Positions 6,001-13,597 of a DNA stretch of 13,710 nt are shown here, piece after piece. Below the pieces are notes generated by a model. The model saw only the letters and a list, made by a program, of their open reading frames with translations. It was not told the DNA's origin and did no database searches. This DNA comes from an uncultured Clostridium sp. Its GTDB lineage: Bacteria > Bacillota > Clostridia > Lachnospirales > Lachnospiraceae. Position numbers and translations under genes: made by a program. Every line of letters starts with the position of its first letter. The stretch's first letter is position 1. The DNA lies in NCBI GenBank assembly GCA_900539185.1, contig UQBG01000029.1, positions 1 to 13,710 of the forward strand, in the 5' to 3' direction.

Positions 6001-7456
6001 TACCACGCTGGAATACTTCATGCTCACCGCGAATATCCTCTGTCGGCGGCTTGATCGGATAGTTTCCGCTGAAGCAGGCATCACAATATCCGGTATGTCC
6101 ATGTATCAGCTCCGGCAGTCGATTCAGTTCCAGATACCCCAACGAATCCGCACCGATCACCTTGCAGATCTCATTGACCGTTTTATTGTGTGCGATCAGT
6201 TGATCCTCATCCGGTATATCCGTTCCAAAATAGCATGGATGTAAAAACGGCGGAGAACTGATTCGTACGTGCACTTCTGTCGCGCCAGCCTCCTTGAGCA
6301 TCCCCACGATCCGGTCACTGGTCGTTCCGCGGACAATGGAATCATCGATCATAACGATCCGTTTTCCTCTTACAACATCCTTCAGAACATTCAGCTTCAC
6401 ATTGACACTGGACTCCCGCTGACTCTGCTTCGGTTTTATAAAGGTTCGCCCTACATAAGTATTTTTAATAAATGCCGTTCCGTATGGAATCCCGGACTCC
6501 AGGGCATATCCCATCGCCGCAGCATTGCCGGACTCCGGTACACCAACCACCAGATCTGCCTCTACCGGATGATCCTTTGCCAGACACCGGCCGGCAATGA
6601 TCCGCGATTCATAAACGCCCATCTGATCGATATGGCTATCCGGTCTTGCAAAGTAAATATATTCAAAGATACAACGTGCATGCTTTTCCTGACACATGTC
6701 CTTCACAGACTGTATGCCATTCTCCGGAGATATCGTCACGATCTCCCCCGGTTCTACATCCCGGACAAACTGTGCACCTACGGTATCCAAAGCACAGCTC
6801 TCTGATGCCAGAAAGTATGTATTGTCCCGCTTTCCGATGCACAACGGACGGAATCCAAACGGATCTCTGGCTCCAATCATTTTTCTCGGACTCATAATCA
6901 CTAATGAATATGCTCCTTCGATCTTTTTCATGGCCCGTGCAACTGCTTCTTCTACAGATTTACTGTTCAAGCGTTCTCTTGCAATATGATATGCGATCAC
7001 TTCCGAATCTATGGTTGTCTGAAAAATCGCTCCTGTATACTCCAGTTCTCGTCTCAGCTCCGGGGCATTCGTAAGATTTCCGTTATGTGCCAGTGCCAGA
7101 GTACCTTTTACATAGTTCAGCACCAACGGCTGTGCATTCTCACGGGTACTGGAACCGGCTGTCGAATACCGAACATGTCCAACGCCTATATTTCCCTTCA
7201 GCTTCTCAAGATTCTCCGGTTCAAATACTTCGTTTACCAGTCCCATTCCCTTATAAGACAAAACCTTTCCCATTGGGCCTTCTGTATCAGATACAGCTAT
7301 ACCGCAGCTTTCCTGCCCTCTGTGCTGAAGTGCAAATAAACCATAGTAGATTGACGGTGCCACATCTCCACCATCAAAGTCATAAGCACCAAATACACCA
7401 CATTCCTCATGCAGTGCTTCATCATCATACGAATAATCCATCATCTGCTCGGACAT
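5990..7456 (-). CDS. purF: Amidophosphoribosyltransferase (glutamine PRPP amidotransferase), [4Fe-4S] type
   Basis: PurF makes 5-phosphoribosylamine from PRPP and glutamine, the committed step of purine synthesis. The 488 residues comprise an N-terminal nucleophile glutaminase domain (about 19-250) and a phosphoribosyltransferase domain. An 18-residue leader ending HEE precedes Cys19 in ECGVFG, as expected for self-cleavage that exposes the catalytic cysteine. Other glutaminase motifs are GHVRYST and AHNGNL. The PRPP loop is IVMIDDSIVRGTTS (367-380). Four cysteines at C262, C408, C458 and C461 (the last pair CDAC) match the iron-sulfur ligands of the Bacillus enzyme, so oxygen sensitivity is likely. 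AAGGAG lies 8 nt before the start, under a near-consensus promoter. purB follows, and PilZ diverges upstream. Confidence 0.97.
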   Translation of the reverse strand: MSEQMMDYSYDDEALHEECGVFGAYDFDGGDVAPSIYYGLFALQHRGQESCGIAVSDTEGPMGKVLSYKGMGLVNEVFEPENLEKLKGNIGVGHVRYSTAGSSTRENAQPLVLNYVKGTLALAHNGNLTNAPELRRELEYTGAIFQTTIDSEVIAYHIARERLNSKSVEEAVARAMKKIEGAYSLVIMSPRKMIGARDPFGFRPLCIGKRDNTYFLASESCALDTVGAQFVRDVEPGEIVTISPENGIQSVKDMCQEKHARCIFEYIYFARPDSHIDQMGVYESRIIAGRCLAKDHPVEADLVVGVPESGNAAAMGYALESGIPYGTAFIKNTYVGRTFIKPKQSQRESSVNVKLNVLKDVVRGKRIVMIDDSIVRGTTSDRIVGMLKEAGATEVHVRISSPPFLHPCYFGTDIPDEDQLIAHNKTVNEICKVIGADSLGYLELNRLPELIHGHTGYCDACFSGNYPIKPPTEDIRGEHEVFQRGTKK

Positions 7457-7500
7457 TTTATGTTCTCCTTGTATCTTCGTTTGTCAAATTAACCACTAAC

Positions 7501-7529
7501 ATTATGGCCTTTTTCCCACTACCTGTCAA
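7501..7529 (-). promoter_or_regulatory. purF promoter
   Basis: On the minus strand TTGACA (7524-7529) and CATAAT (7501-7506) are separated by 17 nt, a near-perfect sigma-A promoter. Transcription would start near 7494, leaving a leader of under 40 nt before the purF ATG. That leaves no room for a purine riboswitch. I see no clear PurR-type PurBox in the purF-PilZ gap. Confidence 0.8.
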
Positions 7530-7588
7530 TGGTTGTTTCTCCATCCGTCGCATTTCTACAATTTATGGTAGCATTGCTTTTTATGATT

Positions 7589-7619
7589 TGTTATAATTAA
7601 GAAAAAATGAACGAAGGAG
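7589..7619 (+). promoter_or_regulatory. Extended -10 promoter and ribosome binding site of the PilZ gene
   Basis: TGTTATAAT (7589-7597) is an extended -10 element; no good -35 hexamer is present, which extended -10 promoters tolerate. GAAGGAG (7613-7619) is a ribosome binding site 7 nt before the ATG at 7627. The promoter is divergent from that of purF, with about 60 bp between the purF -35 and this -10. Confidence 0.6.
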
Positions 7620-7626
7620 CATTTCT

Positions 7627-7974
7627 ATGTCAGAAAAGAGAAGATATAAGCGCCTGCCTCTGACTCTTACCCTTGAAGTATCCACACTCTTCAAGCAGGA
7701 TGAAGAACTACAGATCGGTTCTGCCGAATTCAATGTATTCAACATCTCCAAGTCCGGACTAGGCTTTACAACCAAAACCGAGCTTCCATTGGGCTACTAC
7801 TTCAATGCCTTCATCCGTTTCGACGGCTCCGATGACACGCTGAAGTATGTGGTTAAGATCATCCGTACGGAGACTCTCGAAAACGGAGAATATTTATATG
7901 GCTGTGAGTTTGTCGGACTTGCCAATATCTATGACTATCTGTTTGATGAATATGAGGCACATATCGAGGGCTAA
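7627..7974 (+). CDS. Single-domain PilZ protein, likely cyclic di-GMP receptor
   Basis: This 115-residue protein is little more than one PilZ domain. The two ligand-binding motifs of the family are present: the N-terminal RxxxR in KRRYKR (Arg5-Arg9) and the [D/N]xSxxG motif as NISKSG (Asn39, Ser41, Gly44). A closing strand, YGCEFVGL, is also typical. It therefore probably binds cyclic di-GMP and passes the signal to an unknown partner; no effector domain, membrane helix or signal peptide is present. It is the only plus-strand gene here, is transcribed divergently from purF, has its own promoter and ribosome binding site, and ends in a terminator embedded in the 3' end of the convergent nagZ-like gene. 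Nothing nearby suggests a motility or polysaccharide target. Confidence 0.85.
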   Translation: MSEKRRYKRLPLTLTLEVSTLFKQDEELQIGSAEFNVFNISKSGLGFTTKTELPLGYYFNAFIRFDGSDDTLKYVVKIIRTETLENGEYLYGCEFVGLANIYDYLFDEYEAHIEG

Positions 7975-7986
7975 GCAATCAAAGCT

Positions 7987-9240
7987 TTACTGCGGGGAAT
8001 CCGAGCGTAGAATCAGGATTCCTCGCTTTATTTTTGTCTGCAGCACCCGTCTGCATGCCAGATTGATCTGCTCCTCTGTCAGTTGTCCGTCCTGCACCGC
8101 CTGCAAAACGCCCTGATAGCAGGCTGCATAGTCCAGCGGCATAAGGATCATATCATCTCCCGCCTGTATCGCCCGGACGGCAGCCTCCGCCTGTGTATAA
8201 TTCTCCGTAACGGATCCCATCTGAAAAGAATCCGTAATGACCACACCCTGATACTTCAGCTCTGTCCGCAGCATCCCCTGAACGACCGATTCTGACAGAC
8301 TGGACGGCGTATCTGGATCTACGTTATCCAGCACCAGATGCGAAACCAAAACAGCATCCACCTCCGACTCCGCAGCCGCCTGAAACGGAGGCAGCATCGT
8401 ACCTTCCAGTTCCTCCTGCGTCACCTCTACATACTGGAGATTCTTATGACTATTTCCGATCACACCGCCATGTCCGGGAAAGTGTTTCACTACTGCGCTT
8501 ATATCCTCGCTCTGAAGTCCCCCGATTTCAGCAGTCACCATATCAGAAACCAGCTCCGGATCACTGCCAAAGGAACGGGAACCAATCTCATAATTCCCTG
8601 CATTGGTCAGCACATCCGCCACCGGGGCGAAGTCCATATTAAAGCCCAGACGTTTCAGTTCACTTCCCAGATAGGTTCCGGTCTGATATGCCTGATTGGA
8701 ATCACCGGTCTGACCAATGACGGCCATGGAACCCACATTCATGGTCGTAATTCCCGGAGTTCCACCCAGTCTGCTTACTGTACCGCCTTCTTCATCCACC
8801 CCGATAAATAATGGAATTTCACTTGCTTCCTGCAATTCCCAGTTCAATATCTGTACCTGTTCATCGGATTCCAGATTATCCCCCATCAAAATCACACCAC
8901 CGGGATGGTACTGTGTGATCGTCTGACGAATCGTATCATCCACAGCCTTCTGCGTATTACTGCCTTCTCCAACCGGCTGTTCCAGATTCCCCACCGTCAC
9001 ATAAAACAACTGCCCTACCTTTTCTTCTAACGTAAGTGTCTCCATATACCGATCCAACAGCTGCTCCTGCGTAGGCACAACGACTGTCTCCGGTGGATAT
9101 ACCATCTGCGTTGTCTCAGGCAGTACCGCCTGTAGTTCCGTATTGCCTGCACATCCGGAAAGTCCAAGCAGGCACAGTCCGCCCATTACCCCTATCAACC
9201 ATCGTTTTCCTTTTATTTTCTTATTTTTCTTCTTATTCAT
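7987..9240 (-). CDS. GH3 beta-N-acetylhexosaminidase-like lipoprotein (NagZ-like)
   Basis: This family hydrolyses terminal beta-N-acetylglucosamine from muropeptides or glycans. The 417-residue protein starts with a basic segment, a hydrophobic stretch and the lipobox LSGC (Cys30), so it should be a membrane-anchored lipoprotein on the outer face of the membrane. A linker leads to the GH3 TIM barrel (about 60-410): FIGVDEEGGTVSRL (145-158), NMDFAPVADV (201-210), SRSFGSDP, KHFPGHG (252-258), and the nucleophile Asp337 in VVITDSFQM. The acid/base dyad normally reads D-S-H a few residues after KHFPGHG; here it is N263-S264-H265, so His is kept but Asp is Asn. Activity may therefore be altered. 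CAGGAG lies 6 nt before the start. No clear promoter is seen downstream of the gatB terminator. It converges with the PilZ gene. Confidence 0.9.
   Translation of the reverse strand: MNKKKNKKIKGKRWLIGVMGGLCLLGLSGCAGNTELQAVLPETTQMVYPPETVVVPTQEQLLDRYMETLTLEEKVGQLFYVTVGNLEQPVGEGSNTQKAVDDTIRQTITQYHPGGVILMGDNLESDEQVQILNWELQEASEIPLFIGVDEEGGTVSRLGGTPGITTMNVGSMAVIGQTGDSNQAYQTGTYLGSELKRLGFNMDFAPVADVLTNAGNYEIGSRSFGSDPELVSDMVTAEIGGLQSEDISAVVKHFPGHGGVIGNSHKNLQYVEVTQEELEGTMLPPFQAAAESEVDAVLVSHLVLDNVDPDTPSSLSESVVQGMLRTELKYQGVVITDSFQMGSVTENYTQAEAAVRAIQAGDDMILMPLDYAACYQGVLQAVQDGQLTEEQINLACRRVLQTKIKRGILILRSDSPQ
7992..8036 (+). terminator. Terminator of the PilZ gene, lying inside the nagZ-like coding region
   Basis: On the plus strand GCGGGGAATCC (7992-8002) pairs with GGATTCCTCGC (8016-8026), 11 bp with one G-U, around a 13-nt loop, followed by TTTATTTTT (8027-8035). 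It starts 18 nt after the PilZ stop codon. All of it lies within the last codons of the convergent nagZ-like gene. On the minus strand no T-run follows the stem, so it should act only on plus-strand transcription. Confidence 0.85.
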
Positions 9241-9285
9241 ACCGGTCTCCTGCCCTGTCAGCTCAATCCCATACAGATGTTATAC

Positions 9286-9317
9286 AAATGGCTTCGAAGT
9301 TTCCTCCGAAGCCATTT
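9286..9317 (-). terminator. Terminator hairpin downstream of gatB
   Basis: AAATGGCTTCG (9286-9296) and CGAAGCCATTT (9307-9317) form a perfect 11-bp stem with a 10-nt loop, starting about 15 nt after the gatB stop codon. On the minus strand the stem ends in TTT and is followed by GTATAAC, so the T-run is weak. Terminator function is likely from position and stem quality; it separates the gat genes from the nagZ-like gene. Confidence 0.7.
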
Positions 9318-9332
9318 CTCCATCGTCTGCTA

Positions 9333-10763
9333 TTACAACAGTTCCTTCAGCATCTGATTGACACTACCCGGATCTGCCTTTCCTTTCATTGCCTTCATCG
9401 TCTGACCAACCAAGAATCCGATTGCCTTCTCTTTTCCGTTCCGATAGTCGGATACCGACTGCGGATTTGCAGCAATCACTTCTTCTACTACCTTACGAAG
9501 AGCACCTTCATCATTTACAGTCTTTAGTCCATGCTCTTCTACATAGTTGACCGGATCCATGTCCTCCAGGAATATCTTCTCAAAGACTTCCTTTGCAACC
9601 GTACCGTTGATCTCTTTTTTCTCAACCATCTGAATCAGCTTCGCCAGATTCTCTGCCGAGAATGTGATCTCATCCGTTTCCATCTCATGCTCTTTCAACA
9701 GCCGCATGGTCTCTACCATCAGCCAGTTTGATACTTTCTTTGGTGCTGCCCCCAGAGCTATCGTAGCCTCAAACAAATCTGCCATTCGTTTAGAAGATGT
9801 AATAATATCAATATCATAATCCGGTATATCATATTCTTCTTTATATCTGGCCTGCTTCTCAGCCCGAAGCTCCGGCTGTCTGCTTCGAATCTCTTCCAGC
9901 CATTCATCACTGATAATAATCGGAACCAGATCCGGATCCGGGAAGTACCGATAGTCCTGTGCATCCTCTTTTGAGCGCATAGCATAGGAATATCCCTTTG
10001 TATCATCCCAACGGCGTGTTTCCTGAATAACTTCCTTTCCTTCTTCCAGAAGATCCATCTGCCGCTCCTTCTCATTTTCAATCGCCCTTGCGATCGCCTT
10101 GAAGGAGTTCAGATTCTTCATCTCGGTACGGGTACCATACTGTTCTGCCCCAACCTCACGTATGGACAGATTCACATCCGCACGCATAGAACCTTCATTC
10201 AGCTTACAGTCAGAAGCTCCCAGATACTGTATAATCATACGGAGCTTATCCAGATAAGCGATTACTTCTTCAGCCGAACGCATATCCGGCTCCGAAACAA
10301 TCTCAATCAATGGGACACCGGATCGGTTAAAGTCTACAAGAGAGGTATCATCATATGGATCATGCACCAGTTTACCTGCATCCTCCTCCATATGAATCTC
10401 ATGGATTCCTATATACTTCTTCTTCCCATCTACCTCGATCTCGATCTTACCGTTCCGGCAGATCGGGTAGTATAACTGCGATATCTGATAGTTCTGCGGA
10501 TTATCCGGATAGAAGTAATTCTTTCGATCAAACTTACAGTTCTGCGTAATGGTACAATTTGTTGCCAGACCAACCGCAATCGCCTTTTCAACTACTCCTT
10601 TATTCAGTACCGGAAGGGATCCCGGCATACCTGTACATACCGGACAGGTGTGTGTATTCGGGGCACCGCCAAATGCTGTACTGCACCCACAGAATATCTT
10701 TGTCTTCGTTGCCAGTTCCACATGAACCTCTAAACCAATGACTGTTTCATATACCTTACTCAT
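9333..10763 (-). CDS. gatB: Aspartyl/glutamyl-tRNA amidotransferase subunit B
   Basis: GatB is the tRNA-binding and kinase subunit of GatCAB. It activates the mischarged Glu-tRNA(Gln) or Asp-tRNA(Asn) side chain with ATP, then uses ammonia from GatA to form Gln-tRNA(Gln) or Asn-tRNA(Asn). The 476-residue length is typical. The N-terminal catalytic cradle opens with YETVIGLEVHVEL (5-17) and carries four cysteines, C25, C27, C40 and C43 (CGC...CPVC), a probable zinc site. MKNLNSFKAIARAIENE and YRYFPDPDLVPI are family signatures. The C-terminal YqeY-like tRNA-binding domain covers about residues 330-476, with GFLVGQTMKAMKGKADP near the end. The start codon lies 1 nt after the gatA stop, so translation is probably coupled; GGGGG in the gatA tail acts as ribosome binding site. 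Confidence 0.97.
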   Translation of the reverse strand: MSKVYETVIGLEVHVELATKTKIFCGCSTAFGGAPNTHTCPVCTGMPGSLPVLNKGVVEKAIAVGLATNCTITQNCKFDRKNYFYPDNPQNYQISQLYYPICRNGKIEIEVDGKKKYIGIHEIHMEEDAGKLVHDPYDDTSLVDFNRSGVPLIEIVSEPDMRSAEEVIAYLDKLRMIIQYLGASDCKLNEGSMRADVNLSIREVGAEQYGTRTEMKNLNSFKAIARAIENEKERQMDLLEEGKEVIQETRRWDDTKGYSYAMRSKEDAQDYRYFPDPDLVPIIISDEWLEEIRSRQPELRAEKQARYKEEYDIPDYDIDIITSSKRMADLFEATIALGAAPKKVSNWLMVETMRLLKEHEMETDEITFSAENLAKLIQMVEKKEINGTVAKEVFEKIFLEDMDPVNYVEEHGLKTVNDEGALRKVVEEVIAANPQSVSDYRNGKEKAIGFLVGQTMKAMKGKADPGSVNQMLKELL

Positions 10764-10764
10764 C

Positions 10765-12237
10765 TTACAGCCCCCTTTCCGTCAAAGCTTCCGGACGTTT
10801 ATAGCTTCTCGTCTGTTCAAACGTATACGCTGCCCGGATAATACTCTTCTCATCAAAAGGCTTTGCCAATAGCTGCAGTCCAACCGGAAGTCCCTGATGA
10901 TCATATCCACATGGCAGGGATATGCCCGGAAGTCCGGCCAGATTCACAGATACCGTATAAATATCTCCCAGATACATCTTCAATGGATCCGATAAACTCT
11001 CTCCCAGCTTCAGTGCTGTCGTCGGTGCTACCGGCCCCAATATCACATCATAGCGTTCAAACGCCTTATCAAATGCCTGCTTGATCAGCGCCTTTGTCCG
11101 CAACGCCTTAATGTAATATGCATCATAATAACCCGAACTCAGTACAAAAGAACCAAGCATGATTCTTCTCTTTACCTCCGGTCCGAAGCCCTCTGACCGG
11201 GTTTTTTTATACATATTATGAAGATCCGTGTACTCTGCCGTCCGGTAACCGTACTTCACACCATCAAACCGCTCCAGGTTTGAACTCGCCTCAGCGGAGG
11301 CGATAATATAATATGCCGGAATCGCATATTCAACCAGACTCAGATCGAATTCTTCCACGATCGCTCCCTGCGCCTCCAGCACCTTAGCTGCTGCCAGCAC
11401 CTGATCCTTTACTTCCGGTTCGATTCCTTCACCAAAATAGTCTCTTGGGATACCGATCTTCATTCCCTTTACATCATTTACCAATGCTGCCGTAAAATCT
11501 GTATCTGCACGATCCACGGATGTAGAATCCTTACTGTCATGTGTGCTGATAATCTCAAGCACGGTTGCACAGTCCGTTACATCCTTTGCCAGTGGCCCGA
11601 TCTGATCCAGAGAGGATCCATACGCGATCAATCCATATCTGGATACTCTTCCATAGGTCGGCTTAATCCCTGTTACCCCACAGAATGCCGCAGGCTGTCG
11701 AATCGAACCACCTGTATCCGATCCCAGTGCATACGGAACCTCCTCGGCCGCAACTGCTGCCGCAGATCCACCGGACGATCCACCCGGAACCCGGCTGCTA
11801 TCCCATGGATTCTTTGTTTCTCCATAATAAGAAGTTTCTGTCGTAGAACCCATGGCAAATTCATCCATATTGGTCTTTCCTACGATCACGGCTCCCGCCT
11901 TCTGCAGCTGTACGACCGCCTCTGCTGTATAGGTCGGCTTAAAATTACTCAGAATCTTAGAACTACAGGTCGTCAGCATGCCTTCGATACACATATTATC
12001 CTTTATCGCTACCGGTACTCCTGCCAACGGTCCCTTTAGCTCTCCTGCAGCGATTCGTTTCTGAACGGCTTCTGCCTGTGCCAATGCTCCTTCCCGGTCA
12101 ATCGTAACAAAGCAGTTATACTCCTGCTCCAGTTTCTCCATACGATCCAGTGCTGCCTGCGTTGCTTCCACAGAAGTCACTTCACCGGAGGCTATCTTTT
12201 TTCCCAGCTCTACCGCTGTCATGCTCATTAAGTCCAT
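10765..12237 (-). CDS. gatA: Aspartyl/glutamyl-tRNA amidotransferase subunit A
   Basis: GatA is the glutaminase/amidase subunit that releases ammonia from glutamine for GatB. The 490-residue protein belongs to the amidase-signature family with an intact Ser-cisSer-Lys triad: Lys79 in PVAIKDNM, Ser154 in PGGSSGGSAAAVAA, and Ser178 in SDTGGSIRQPAAFCG. The numbering matches the Staphylococcus aureus enzyme as I remember it. The C-terminal substrate region includes GYYDAYYIKALRTK and LPGISLPCG. AAGGAGG (12245-12251) overlaps the gatC stop codon and lies 7 nt before the chosen ATG; an in-frame ATG three codons later is possible but less well placed. It is the middle gene of gatC-gatA-gatB. Confidence 0.97.
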   Translation of the reverse strand: MDLMSMTAVELGKKIASGEVTSVEATQAALDRMEKLEQEYNCFVTIDREGALAQAEAVQKRIAAGELKGPLAGVPVAIKDNMCIEGMLTTCSSKILSNFKPTYTAEAVVQLQKAGAVIVGKTNMDEFAMGSTTETSYYGETKNPWDSSRVPGGSSGGSAAAVAAEEVPYALGSDTGGSIRQPAAFCGVTGIKPTYGRVSRYGLIAYGSSLDQIGPLAKDVTDCATVLEIISTHDSKDSTSVDRADTDFTAALVNDVKGMKIGIPRDYFGEGIEPEVKDQVLAAAKVLEAQGAIVEEFDLSLVEYAIPAYYIIASAEASSNLERFDGVKYGYRTAEYTDLHNMYKKTRSEGFGPEVKRRIMLGSFVLSSGYYDAYYIKALRTKALIKQAFDKAFERYDVILGPVAPTTALKLGESLSDPLKMYLGDIYTVSVNLAGLPGISLPCGYDHQGLPVGLQLLAKPFDEKSIIRAAYTFEQTRSYKRPEALTERGL

Positions 12238-12249
12238 GTTTTCTCCTCC

Positions 12250-12537
12250 TTAGTCAAATGTCTTAGGCACCACATAACATCCATCTTTGCTCTCCGGTGC
12301 ATTCGCTATCATATTCTCTCGGTCATCGCCATTCGTCACTACATCTTCCCGAAATACATTATGCACATCAAAGGTATGACTCATAGGCTCTATGCCATCG
12401 GTATCCAGCTCATTCAGCTTTCCAACATACGCCAGCATATCGCTCATGTCCTTCTTTGCCTGTTCTTTTTCCTCATCTGATAACTCCAGCTTCGCAAGTA
12501 TTCCTACATACTCTATGGTTTCATCTGTTATCGTCAT
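12250..12537 (-). CDS. gatC: Aspartyl/glutamyl-tRNA amidotransferase subunit C
   Basis: GatC is the small subunit that wraps around the GatA-GatB interface and stabilises the complex. The pattern of a short helical N-terminus (ITDETIEYVGILAKLELSDEE), a helix with MLAYVGKLNELDTDGIEPM, and an extended tail with FREDVV and a C-terminal VPKTFD is typical. I chose the ATG at 12537 (95 residues, the usual family length) because AAGGAGG (12546-12552) lies 8 nt before it. The frame is also open to an ATG at 12564, which would add nine residues (MDYHKEAET); there only a GAGG directly touching the ATG is present, and that start would put the strong ribosome binding site inside the coding region. It follows the DUF368 gene by 33 nt. 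Confidence 0.93.
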   Translation of the reverse strand: MTITDETIEYVGILAKLELSDEEKEQAKKDMSDMLAYVGKLNELDTDGIEPMSHTFDVHNVFREDVVTNGDDRENMIANAPESKDGCYVVPKTFD

Positions 12538-12545
12538 CGTTTCCG

Positions 12546-12552
12546 CCTCCTT
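12546..12552 (-). promoter_or_regulatory. Ribosome binding site that decides the gatC start
   Basis: AAGGAGG on the minus strand lies 8 nt before the ATG at 12537 and downstream of the alternative ATG at 12564. It supports the shorter, 95-residue GatC. Confidence 0.8.
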
Positions 12553-12570
12553 ATGGTAATCCATCCTCTA

Positions 12571-13524
12571 CTACAGGTTTTCATGTTCCTGATTCGTTGT
12601 TTCTTTCTCTATTTCCTGCTCTGTCTCTTTCTTTTCTGCTGCCTTTTTCTCAAACGCACCCTTCAGTGCCTGCAGTCCAAATATAACTATACCACCTGTT
12701 ACGAAATAAACAAAGCCAAATGTCTTCCATGACAATGGATCTACCGGTGTACTGATGGAAGTCGGTCCCATGACGATTGCATAAAGAGAACCCAGCATCA
12801 TACCCAATATAAAGTACATCATTGCACTCCGGTGCTTTTCCAATCCCTTCTTCAACAGTTTCACAATCGTAAAAATACCAACGGCTACGCCTGCGCAGAA
12901 AATAAGGACTGACGGAAGATACGAGAAATTCAAATGCAGCAGAGACTTCACCGCTCCCAGGACTGCCTGATAAAGCCCAAACACCAACAAAAGCGTGGAT
13001 CCTGAGATTCCCGGAAGCACCATTGCCGAAATCGCACACATAGCTGCTACAAACACATAGACACAAAGTCCGACATTCAAGCCACCGAGACTTAAATCAA
13101 CCGATCCCTTCAGAATTCCTCTCTGTGAAAAATACGTAATCGCAACCAGCAGTGCAATTCCCAGAACAGTAAATATAAGATTCTGATACTTTCCTTTGAA
13201 ATACTCCTTCTCTTCCATAACGATCAACGGAATCGAAAACAATACAAATCCTATAAACAAAGAACTAATCTGATAAATATGCTTTTCAAATATATTGGTT
13301 ATAACCATGGCAGCGCCCGCCATACCGACAACCCAGCCGCTTCCCATCTTCAACAGGAAGAAAAATGCTGCTTTCCGCTTCTCCGGATCCTTACTGACAA
13401 TATTATTCAATGAAGTAATAAACTCGTCATACAACCCCAGTATAAATGCGATTGTTCCTCCTGACACTCCTGGCACACTATCGGCCAGTGCCATAAGAAA
13501 TCCTCCCAATATCTTCATCACCAT
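12571..13524 (-). CDS. DUF368 membrane protein (PopT-like undecaprenyl-phosphate translocase family)
   Basis: This 317-residue polytopic membrane protein has roughly eight or more hydrophobic segments. Two half-repeats carry the family hallmark: SVPGVSGGTIAFILGLYDEF (16-35) and VLPGISGSTLLLVFGLYQAV (169-188), indicating an internal duplication as in inverted-repeat transporters. DUF368 proteins have been reported to recycle undecaprenyl phosphate across the cytoplasmic membrane for cell-wall synthesis, alongside DedA-family proteins; the function here is assigned by family. The C-terminal tail (about 291-317) is highly charged and rich in Glu and Lys, so probably cytoplasmic. AAAGGA lies 8-9 nt before the start. 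The gene precedes gatCAB by only 33 nt with no terminator, suggesting one transcript. Confidence 0.88.
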   Translation of the reverse strand: MVMKILGGFLMALADSVPGVSGGTIAFILGLYDEFITSLNNIVSKDPEKRKAAFFFLLKMGSGWVVGMAGAAMVITNIFEKHIYQISSLFIGFVLFSIPLIVMEEKEYFKGKYQNLIFTVLGIALLVAITYFSQRGILKGSVDLSLGGLNVGLCVYVFVAAMCAISAMVLPGISGSTLLLVFGLYQAVLGAVKSLLHLNFSYLPSVLIFCAGVAVGIFTIVKLLKKGLEKHRSAMMYFILGMMLGSLYAIVMGPTSISTPVDPLSWKTFGFVYFVTGGIVIFGLQALKGAFEKKAAEKKETEQEIEKETTNQEHENL

Positions 13525-13549
13525 TGATTTCTATTCCTTTCTGATTTGA

Positions 13550-13597
13550 ATTATACTAACTGTGGCAATGCTATCACGCATCAGCAAAGTCTGTCAA
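13550..13597 (-). promoter_or_regulatory. Candidate promoter region for the DUF368-gatCAB operon
   Basis: On the minus strand a perfect TTGACA (13592-13597) is followed after 18 nt by TAGCAT (13568-13573), a plausible sigma-A promoter. A perfect TATAAT lies further on at 13550-13555 but has no matching -35. Either could start the transcript 25-40 nt before the DUF368 start codon. The sequence from here to the window end (13598-13710) holds no gene I can support. Confidence 0.55.

Noticed and set aside
6269..6805. 178-codon open frame on the plus strand within purF
   Set aside because: It lies fully antisense to an unmistakable purF with intact motifs, has no good ribosome binding site and no recognisable domain.
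7457..7500. Purine riboswitch before purF
   Set aside because: The predicted leader is under 40 nt, too short for any known purine, guanidine or ppGpp aptamer.
7087..7596. 169-codon plus-strand open frame running from the 5' part of purF into the intergenic gap
   Set aside because: It overlaps the purF N-terminal domain and the purF promoter, has no recognisable protein features, and has low-complexity His/Ser-rich composition typical of an antisense frame.
8338..8811. 157-codon plus-strand frame within the nagZ-like gene
   Set aside because: It is antisense to conserved GH3 motifs, has a His/Arg-rich composition, and no ribosome binding site was seen.
11539..12039. 166-codon plus-strand frame within gatA
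   Set aside because: It is antisense to the conserved amidase-signature region; the Cys/Arg-rich composition is that of a shadow frame.
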